This document shows, one piece after another, positions 42,531-48,667 of a stretch of 48,667 nt of DNA (its first letter is position 1; each line of letters starts with the position of its first letter). Both the position numbers and the translations under genes were made by a program. The DNA is taken from assembly GCA_948468595.1 (NCBI GenBank), contig CAOKIU010000011.1, positions 1 to 48,667 on the forward strand, read 5' to 3'. The notes below the pieces were generated by a model. The model worked only from the letters and a program-made list of their open reading frames with translations, ran no database searches and was not told where the DNA came from. The DNA is from an uncultured Christensenella sp. (GTDB lineage: Bacteria > Bacillota > Clostridia > Christensenellales > UBA1750).

Positions 42531-42884
42531 AATGGTAGAAACTCCAATTGGCTCCAAAGAATAGAGTGTATAACAAGGTTAAAGTTTGGTTAATTTCTCG
42601 GTTCGGACATTTTGGGCGGTCGCTCGTGCGCATGCGAGAAGGGGCTTCGAGCCTGCGGGCAGCGAAAATGCCGCAATTAAGATAAATATGATATAATTAT
42701 AGTTATAAAAATCGGATTTATTTCGCGCAAAAAATCGAGAAAAATAATTATATAATACAAACAATGTTAAGGGGAGAAGCGGCTGTATTGAGAGTGTGTA
42801 AAATTATGCGATTGTGGTATGTATAAAGGGATATTTTTGGACAATATATACAAGAAACGGCGTCGTGACGGGGTGCGGTGTGTA

Positions 42885-42913
42885 TTGCAAAGTGGTGGAA
42901 AGGATGCTATAAT
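42885..42913 (+). promoter_or_regulatory. Promoter of binding-protein gene 3
   Basis: TTGCAA (42885-42890), 17 bases, TATAAT (42908-42913). The GGATGCTATAAT stretch is identical to the lplB promoter -10 region (36383-36394), with an extended -10 TGC. Confidence 0.75.
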
Positions 42914-42985
42914 GCCTATCGTTCTAGTGAACAGTATTCGCGGTTTTTTAACCGAGAATACGAGCGATTAAGGAGGAAATACACC

Positions 42986-44698
42986 ATGACCAAGAAGATT
43001 ATTGCCTTGGTTCTGGCGCTGATGATGGCGCTCGCGATGACCGCGTGCTCCACCCCCAGCACCGAGCCCAGCGCCGCGCCTTCTGAGTCCGGTACGCCGG
43101 GCGACGCGCCCACGCAGGCGCCTGAGGACAACGGCAACGGCGAAGTGGTTACCCTGAAGTACTACGAGATCGGCAACCAGGACACCAACGTCCGCGAGGC
43201 GGTCCAGAATGCCATCAACGAGTACATCGAGCCCAAGATCGGCGCGAACATTGAGTTCCAGATCGTCGGCTGGGGCGATTGGGATTCCAAGGCGCTGGTC
43301 GCGCTGCAGTCCGGCGAGGAGATCGACCTGTTCTTCACCGCCGACTGGAAGCACTACATGCGCTCTGTGACGCAGAACCTCTTTACGGCCCTGAACGATG
43401 ACAACGGCGAGAACGGCAACCTGCTCGAGCTTTACGGTCAGGACATCCTCTCCTCGCTGAATCCCGCGTTCATCACCGGTACCCAGATCAACGGCGTGAA
43501 CTACGCGGTGCCCACCAACAAGGAGCTGTGCGTGCCCCAGGGCTACATCTACAATGTGGATGCGGCGGCCGAGGTTGGCATGGACCCCACCACCATCAAG
43601 ACGCTGGAGGACCTGGAGCCCTACCTGGCCAAGTATAAGGAGCTGCATCCTGAGCAGTACCCCTACATCACCGACGGCCGCAACGTGCATGAGCCCTGGG
43701 TGGAAGGCTTTGCCAGCATCACCGGCAACCTGCTGACCATCAAGATGAACCCCGATGAGAACGGCGTCTATGACGACACCCTCTACTCCATCTGGGAGAC
43801 GCCCGAGCAGACCGCCTTTGCCAACACCATGTACAAGTACAACCAGGCGGGTTATCTGCATCCGGATTCCTCTCTGTCCACCTATGACGCGGCCAACAAC
43901 GGCGAATTTGCCGCCGGCAAGTTCCTGGTCTACGCCGCTCCCCTCAAGGGCGAGAACATCAAGGCGCAGGAGATGAAGATCGCGGCGGGCAACCCCGCGC
44001 TGAACCTGGGTGAGATCTACATCCAGAATAAGATCGTTTGCACCACGCATACCGGCGGTTCCATGATCGCCATCCCCACCACCTCGGAGAACCCCGTCAC
44101 CGCGATGAAGTTCCTCAACATGATGCACTCCGATGTTGATCTTCTGGACATGATGCTCTTCGGCGTGCCGGAGACCATGTGGACCTTTGCCGATGACGGC
44201 CGCGTGCAGGTCATTGACTCTGCTTGGTACGGCGCGCACGGCGGCGCCTGGACCATGGGCAACACCGCGATCCAGCATGTGACCGTCGATGAGGACCCGG
44301 ACAAGAACCAGAAGCTCCAGGAGTACTCCGCGGACGCGGTTGCGCATCCCTCCCTTGGCTTCCGCTACGCTTGCCCGCCCGAGCTGGAATCCCAGTGGGC
44401 CTCCGTCAACAACGTGCAGGATGCCATGAACAAGGCGCTGATGACTGGCGCTGTGGACCCCTCCACCGCCATTCCCCAGTATGTTTCCGATCTGAAGGCC
44501 GCTGGCCTGGACGATCTGAAGGCGGACATCGAGAAGAAGTACGCCGAGTGGAAGCAGGCGATGGCCGGCGATGAGCCCGCGCCCAGCGCCGAGCCCACCG
44601 ACACCGCTGAGCCCGCCGACACCGCTGAGCCCGCCGACACCGCCGAGCCCACGGAGTCCGATAGCGCCGAGCCCACCGAGAGCCCGGCTGCGGAATAA
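42986..44698 (+). CDS. Sugar-binding lipoprotein 3 with C-terminal acidic repeat tail
   Basis: A 570-residue paralogue of the two preceding genes, with lipobox LAMTAC (Cys about 21) and a shared mature domain through KKYAEWK. ATG 42986 after AGGAGG gives the same N-terminus as the paralogues (TKKIIALVLALMMALAMTAC); an upstream in-frame start at 42878 would lie before the promoter. The last ~46 residues form a Pro/Asp/Glu/Thr-rich tail with repeats of TAEPAD absent from copies 1 and 2; it resembles the family's N-terminal linker in composition. A binding or wall-spanning role for that tail is speculative. Confidence 0.92.
   Translation: MTKKIIALVLALMMALAMTACSTPSTEPSAAPSESGTPGDAPTQAPEDNGNGEVVTLKYYEIGNQDTNVREAVQNAINEYIEPKIGANIEFQIVGWGDWDSKALVALQSGEEIDLFFTADWKHYMRSVTQNLFTALNDDNGENGNLLELYGQDILSSLNPAFITGTQINGVNYAVPTNKELCVPQGYIYNVDAAAEVGMDPTTIKTLEDLEPYLAKYKELHPEQYPYITDGRNVHEPWVEGFASITGNLLTIKMNPDENGVYDDTLYSIWETPEQTAFANTMYKYNQAGYLHPDSSLSTYDAANNGEFAAGKFLVYAAPLKGENIKAQEMKIAAGNPALNLGEIYIQNKIVCTTHTGGSMIAIPTTSENPVTAMKFLNMMHSDVDLLDMMLFGVPETMWTFADDGRVQVIDSAWYGAHGGAWTMGNTAIQHVTVDEDPDKNQKLQEYSADAVAHPSLGFRYACPPELESQWASVNNVQDAMNKALMTGAVDPSTAIPQYVSDLKAAGLDDLKADIEKKYAEWKQAMAGDEPAPSAEPTDTAEPADTAEPADTAEPTESDSAEPTESPAAE
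44588..44690 (+). repeat. Minisatellite encoding the TAEPAD tail of binding protein 3
   Basis: An 18-base unit related to GCCGACACCGCTGAGCCC recurs imperfectly four to five times, in frame, at the end of the gene. Confidence 0.8.
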
Positions 44699-44707
44699 GC
44701 TCCAGCC

Positions 44708-44746
44708 ACAAAGGACCCCTGACAGGACCCCTGTCGGGGGTCTTTC
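44708..44746 (+). terminator. Terminator after binding-protein gene 3
   Basis: AAAGGACCCCTGACAG pairs with CTGTCGGGGGTCTTT (one bulge, one mismatch), followed by TCTCT. T-run is weak. Confidence 0.65.
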
Positions 44747-44902
44747 TCTATGGAAAAGGGCGCGCAACAGGGATTTTTTCCAGTTGTTTCCAGGTGGGCG
44801 GCCCGCGCGGCGTTTTGTGTAAAATGTCGTTTGGCTACTAGGAAAAAAAGGCGATTTGTGATATGATTGAGGTTGAAATGTGGTTTTTAGGAGAGGGAAA
44901 AG

Positions 44903-46609
44903 ATGGAGTTTAAAGAGTATTTGGCCGGAAAACTTGACGAGGCGATGCGGGCTGCCTTTGGGCAGAGCATCGAGGGTCTGGCGGGCTTTTTGGAGACCCC
45001 GCCCAATCCCGAAATGGGCGATTTTGCCTTCCCTTGCTTTAAGCTGTCCAAGACGCTGCGCATGGGTCCGCCTGCCATCGCGTCCCGCCTGAGCCAGGCC
45101 ATTGCGCCGGATGATGTGCTCGACCGGGTGGAGTGCGTGGGCGGCTACCTCAATTTCTTCCTGCACAAGAGCGGCTATGCGCAATCTGTCGTGGATCGCG
45201 TGCTGGAAAAGGGCGAAGCGTATGGCGCCTCCCAAGAGGGCCAAGGCCGCGTGATCTGCATCGACTATTCCTCCATCAACATTGCCAAGCGGTTTCACAT
45301 CGGGCATCTTTCCACCACGATGATCGGCAACGCGCTCTACCGCATCTATGAGCATTTGGGCTACAAGTGCGTGGGCATCAACCACCTGGGCGACTGGGGC
45401 ACGCAGTTTGGCAAGATGATCGCCGCGTACCTGAAGTGGGGCGACCGGGACGAGGTGGTTGGGCGCGGCGTCAACGCGCTGGTGGACCTTTACGTGCGCT
45501 TTCACAAGGAGGCGGAAGCGAACCCCGCCCTGGAGGACGAGGGGCGGCTGTGGTTTAAGAAAATTGAGGACGGAGACCCGCAGGCGGTCGAGATCTTCAA
45601 CTGGTTTAAGGAGATCACCCTAAAGGATGCCGAGCGCGTCTATGACATGCTGGGGGTGAAGTTCGACTCCTACGCGGGCGAGAGCTTTTATAACGACAAA
45701 ATGGCGCCCGTCATTGACGAATTGAAGGAAAAGGGGCTGCTGGAGGAATCGCAGGGCGCCTATGTGGTGGATCTGGAGGAGGAGAAAATGCCCCCCTGCC
45801 TCATCCTGAAGAAGGACGGCGCAACCCTTTACGCCACGCGCGACATCGCGGCGGCCTTCTACCGCAAAAAGACCTACGACTTTTACAAGACCCTCTATGT
45901 GGTGGCCTACCAGCAGAACCTGCACTTTAAGCAGTGGTTCAAGGTCGTGGAGAAGATGGGCTATCCTTGGGCCAAGGACCTGGAGCACGTGGCCTTTGGC
46001 ATGGTCTCCTACGAGGGCAAGGCGCTGTCCACGCGCGATGGCTATGTGGTGTATCTGGACGAGCTGCTCGAGCGCGCGGTGGTCAAGGCGCGCGAGATTA
46101 TCGAGGAGAAGTCCCCCAATTTGGAGAACAAGGACGCGGTCGCGCGGCAAGTGGGCATCGGCGCGGTGGTGTTTTTCGACTTGTTCAACAACCGCATCAA
46201 GGACATCGACTTTAGGTGGGAGCGGGCGCTCAACTTTGACGGGGAGACCGGTCCCTACGTGCAGTACACGCACGCGCGCTGCTGCTCGGTGCTGCGCAAG
46301 GCGGCGGGGCTGGACGCGCAGCCCGACTACGCGGCGCTGGACGATCCCGCGGCGCAGGAAGTCGTGCGCACGCTGGAGCGCTTCCCCGATGTGGTCAAGG
46401 AGGCGTGCCAGCGCAACGAGCCCTCGCTGGTGACGCGCTTTAGCGTGGAGCTGGCCTCCAACTTCAACCGGTTCTATTATGACAACCGCATTTTGCAGGA
46501 GGATAACGCCGCGGGCAGCGCCGCGCGCGTGAACCTGACGCGGGCGGCGGCTCTCTGCCTGCGCATCGCGCTGCGGCTCATCGGTGTGGAAGCGCCCGAA
46601 AAGATGTAG
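44903..46609 (+). CDS. argS: Arginyl-tRNA synthetase
   Basis: A 568-residue class I synthetase that charges tRNA-Arg. The N-terminal Add-1 domain (1-105) includes NPEMGDFAFPCFKLSK; the HIGH motif is FHIGHLSTT (about 131-139). NHLGDWGTQFGKMI follows; GMVSYEGKALSTRDGYVVYL stands at the KMSKS position, as often in ArgRS. The anticodon-binding domain ends ARVNLTRAAALCLRIALRLIGVEAPEKM. Length is typical. ATG 44903 follows GGAGAGGG. It has its own leader, but no T-box is visible. Confidence 0.97.
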   Translation: MEFKEYLAGKLDEAMRAAFGQSIEGLAGFLETPPNPEMGDFAFPCFKLSKTLRMGPPAIASRLSQAIAPDDVLDRVECVGGYLNFFLHKSGYAQSVVDRVLEKGEAYGASQEGQGRVICIDYSSINIAKRFHIGHLSTTMIGNALYRIYEHLGYKCVGINHLGDWGTQFGKMIAAYLKWGDRDEVVGRGVNALVDLYVRFHKEAEANPALEDEGRLWFKKIEDGDPQAVEIFNWFKEITLKDAERVYDMLGVKFDSYAGESFYNDKMAPVIDELKEKGLLEESQGAYVVDLEEEKMPPCLILKKDGATLYATRDIAAAFYRKKTYDFYKTLYVVAYQQNLHFKQWFKVVEKMGYPWAKDLEHVAFGMVSYEGKALSTRDGYVVYLDELLERAVVKAREIIEEKSPNLENKDAVARQVGIGAVVFFDLFNNRIKDIDFRWERALNFDGETGPYVQYTHARCCSVLRKAAGLDAQPDYAALDDPAAQEVVRTLERFPDVVKEACQRNEPSLVTRFSVELASNFNRFYYDNRILQEDNAAGSAARVNLTRAAALCLRIALRLIGVEAPEKM

Positions 46610-46699
46610 AGAGAGAAAACAAGGAATTCGTGGGGAGCGCCGGGCGCGGCGTTCCCCCAATTCTGTGCGCCAAGCAGATGGAGAAGGGGAGGAGCACGT

Positions 46700-48187
46700 A
46701 TGCAGAAGATGGGATTTGACAACGACCTCTATATAAGGAAACAATCGCAGGCCATCCGCGAGCGCATCCAGATGTTCGGCAACAAGCTGTACCTGGAGTT
46801 CGGCGGGAAGCTGTTTGACGATCTGCACGCTTCCCGCGTGCTGCCGGGGTTCAAGCCCGACGCCAAGATTGGGCTGCTCCAGGAATTCCGCGACCAGGCG
46901 GAGATTGTGTTTTGCATCAACGCCGGGGATATTGGCACCAGCAAGTTCCGCGCGGACCTGGGGATTACCTACGACATGGACCTGCTGCGGCTGATGGACC
47001 AGCTGCGGCGCATGGGGCTATACGTCTCCTCGGTGGTCATCACCCAGTACAAGGGACAGAGCGCGGCGGACGCCTTCCGCAAGATGCTGGAGATGCGCGG
47101 GGAGCGCGCGTATTTCCACTATCCCATCAAGGGCTATCCCATGGATGTGGACCTCATCGTCTCCGACGAGGGATACGGCAAGAACGACTATGTGGAGACC
47201 ACCCGGCCGCTGGTGGTGGTCACGGCGCCGGGTCCCTGCTCGGGAAAGCTGGCCACGTGCCTATCCCAGCTCTATCACGAATACAAGCGGGGCATCAAGG
47301 CGGGCTATGCGAAGTTTGAAACCTTCCCCATTTGGAACATCCCGCTCAAGCATCCCGTCAATCTCGCCTACGAAGCCGCGACCGCGGACCTTAAGGACGT
47401 AAACATGATCGACCACTTCCATTTGGAGGCCTATGGCGCAACCACCGTCAATTACAACCGCGACATCGAGGCCTTCCCCGTGGTGCGCACCATCCTGACC
47501 AAGATCACCGGCAGCGACAACGTCTACCAGTCGCCCACGGACATGGGCGTGAACATGGCGGGCTACGGCATTTTTGACGACGAAGCGGTCAAGGAGGCGG
47601 CGCGGCAGGAGATCATCCGGCGGTACTACAAGGCGAAGGTGGATTACGCCAAGGGCCGCACGGACGAGGAGACGGTGCAAAAGATCGAGATGGTGATGAA
47701 GAATCTCGACCTCAAGCCCGAGGACCGGCACGTGGTGCGGCCGGCGCTGGAGCGCGCGGAGCAGACGGGGTGCTGCGCCTTTGCCATAGAGCTTGCGGAT
47801 GGCACGGTGGTCACGGGCCGGGGCGCGGGCATCATGAACGCGGACGCGAGCGCGGTGCTCAACGCGGTAAAGCGGCTGGCGGGCATCAAGGACGACATCT
47901 ACCTGCTCTCGCCTATCATCTTGGAGCCGATTGTGGAGCTGAAGAAGAACGTGCTGGGCATCGCGGAGCCGGTGCTGAACCTGGACGAGGTGCTGCTCTC
48001 GCTGTCCATCTGCGCGGCGACCAACACCGTGGCGGAATTGGCGGTCTCCAAGCTGGGTGAGCTGCGCAACTGCCAGGCGCACGCATCCTACATGCTGTCG
48101 CAGAGCAACGAGGTGATGCTCTCGCGGCTGGGAATTCAGTTCACCAGCGAGGATCAGTACCCGAGCGACGATTTGTATTATGTGTAG
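46700..48187 (+). CDS. DUF1846 family protein
   Basis: A 495-residue conserved cytosolic protein of the DUF1846 family, found in Firmicutes; function not established. Recognisable stretches are GFDNDLYIRKQSQAIRERI at the N-terminus, FCINAGDIGTSKFRADLGITYD, TAPGPCSGKLATCLSQLYHE (nucleotide-binding-like loop with GPxSGK), NRDIEAFPVVRTIL and MLSQSNEVMLSRLGIQ at the C-terminus. ATG 46700 follows GGGGAGGAG. It lies 90 bases after argS with an imperfect hairpin between them; probably read on the same transcript. Enzymatic activity cannot be assigned from this sequence. Confidence 0.9.
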   Translation: MQKMGFDNDLYIRKQSQAIRERIQMFGNKLYLEFGGKLFDDLHASRVLPGFKPDAKIGLLQEFRDQAEIVFCINAGDIGTSKFRADLGITYDMDLLRLMDQLRRMGLYVSSVVITQYKGQSAADAFRKMLEMRGERAYFHYPIKGYPMDVDLIVSDEGYGKNDYVETTRPLVVVTAPGPCSGKLATCLSQLYHEYKRGIKAGYAKFETFPIWNIPLKHPVNLAYEAATADLKDVNMIDHFHLEAYGATTVNYNRDIEAFPVVRTILTKITGSDNVYQSPTDMGVNMAGYGIFDDEAVKEAARQEIIRRYYKAKVDYAKGRTDEETVQKIEMVMKNLDLKPEDRHVVRPALERAEQTGCCAFAIELADGTVVTGRGAGIMNADASAVLNAVKRLAGIKDDIYLLSPIILEPIVELKKNVLGIAEPVLNLDEVLLSLSICAATNTVAELAVSKLGELRNCQAHASYMLSQSNEVMLSRLGIQFTSEDQYPSDDLYYV

Positions 48188-48247
48188 CGGTTCCTGACGC
48201 GGGCCTCTCCATTTGCGCGGTCTGGCGGGTCAAATGGGGAGAAATGG

Positions 48248-48667
48248 AAGGGACGGCGGCCCCTAAAGGGGCCTTGTGACGGCAGCCCGCCAGGCGGGCA
48301 GCCGTCCGGAAAAAGGAAGCGGCTTGCAGCCGCGTGGAAATAAAAGAAGGAAGGGGCTGCGGCCCCTTCCTTGCCATCCCCGGGGAGGAAACGGCGGCTC
48401 CCAGCGGGGCCTTGTGACGGAAGCCCGCCTGGGGCGGGCTTCCGTTCGAAAAAAGGAAGCGGGTTGCCGCCGCATGGAAATAAAAGAAGGAAGGGGGTGT
48501 GGCCCCTTCCTTGCCATCCCCGGGGAAGAAACGGCGGCCCCTGGCGGGGCCTTGTGATGGCAGCCCGCTAGGCGGACTGCCGTCCGGAAAAAGGAAGCGG
48601 CTTGCAGCCGCATGGAAATAAAAGAAGGAAGGGGCTGCGGCCCCTTCCTTGCCATCCCCGGGGAGGA
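48248..48667. repeat. Tandem array of ~140-bp structured repeats, continuing past the right edge
   Basis: Three units, with periods of 140 and 138 bases measured at the GGAAATAAAAGAAGG box (48336, 48476, 48614). Each holds (1) a hairpin with arms like ACGGAAGCCCGCC and GGCGGGCTTCCGT, (2) a short GCGGCT/AGCCGC hairpin, and (3) AAGGAAGGGGC/GCCCCTTCCTT. Arm changes are partly compensatory between units. The last unit is cut by the window end. Open frames through it on the minus strand merely translate the repeats. No start signals or coding bias support a gene. Confidence 0.85.

Noticed and set aside
44747..44902. T-box in the argS leader.
   Set aside because: Only about 150 bases, with no T-box sequence or specifier-type stem.
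38797..45505. Very long open frames antisense to the three binding-protein genes (up to ~845 codons).
   Set aside because: They mirror the strong GC-rich codon bias of the sense genes, lack ribosome sites and family features, and their hydrophobic Val/Leu/Gly-rich text is typical of antisense shadows.
48141..48655. Minus-strand frame of 130 codons over the right-edge array.
   Set aside because: Simply translates the repeat units; hairpin covariation argues for non-coding DNA or RNA.
48248..48667. CRISPR array.
   Set aside because: Period is 138-140 bases with the entire unit conserved, no unique spacers and no cas genes.

Overview
This window is a high-G+C Bacillota chromosome segment spanning the replication origin, most likely from an anaerobic, spore-forming Clostridia-type gut bacterium. 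Placement near Christensenellales is only a weak guess. The evidence is the canonical Firmicutes order recF-dnaN-dnaA / rpmH-rnpA-yidD-yidC-jag-mnmE-mnmG-rsmG-noc-parA-parB, a ferredoxin-dependent 2-oxoacid oxidoreductase, a CotF-type coat protein, a T-box leader and SD-rich starts with many TTG/GTG codons.

Layout. 0-5.4 kb: a degenerate direct repeat at the left edge, an ADP-ribosylglycohydrolase-fold protein that has lost its metal ligands, a PepV-type dipeptidase, a decayed GH130 glycoside phosphorylase, a secreted GH25/LysM lysozyme and a gene-free stretch rich in DnaA boxes. 5.4-9.5 kb: recF, dnaN and dnaA (leftward), with a second DnaA-box cluster between dnaA and rpmH. 9.5-18.9 kb: the rightward ribosome/RNase P/membrane-insertase/tRNA-modification/chromosome-partition block, with two perfect parS palindromes bracketing noc-parA-parB; the second forms the stem of the parB terminator. 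19-21.5 kb: feoA-feoB plus a 44-residue Cys-rich FeoB partner behind a promoter with a metal-repressor-like dyad.

21.6-30.6 kb: RhaM-type mutarotase, HAD phosphatase (no standard start codon), nitroreductase and CotF, then a leftward operon GNAT-iorA-iorB-paaK-(S51 peptidase) behind a complete T-box riboswitch whose specifier reads best as UGG (Trp). Wiring an indolepyruvate oxidoreductase plus arylacetate-CoA ligase to uncharged tRNA suggests that this pathway runs in the biosynthetic direction: arylacetate to aryl-CoA to arylpyruvate to aromatic amino acid. A divergent PadR regulator with its membrane partner follows.

30.7-36 kb: ribulose-phosphate epimerase, a polar amino-acid ABC importer, a sodium:alanine symporter-family protein and an aldo/keto reductase, all leftward. 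36.6-44.7 kb: an LplB/LplC-type sugar ABC importer with two permeases and three tandem paralogous lipoprotein binding proteins, each with its own promoter and terminator, and no ATPase gene nearby. 44.9-48.2 kb: argS and a DUF1846 protein. The window ends in a tandem array of ~140-bp units, each encoding three hairpins. No tRNA, rRNA, CRISPR array or intact mobile element was recognised.
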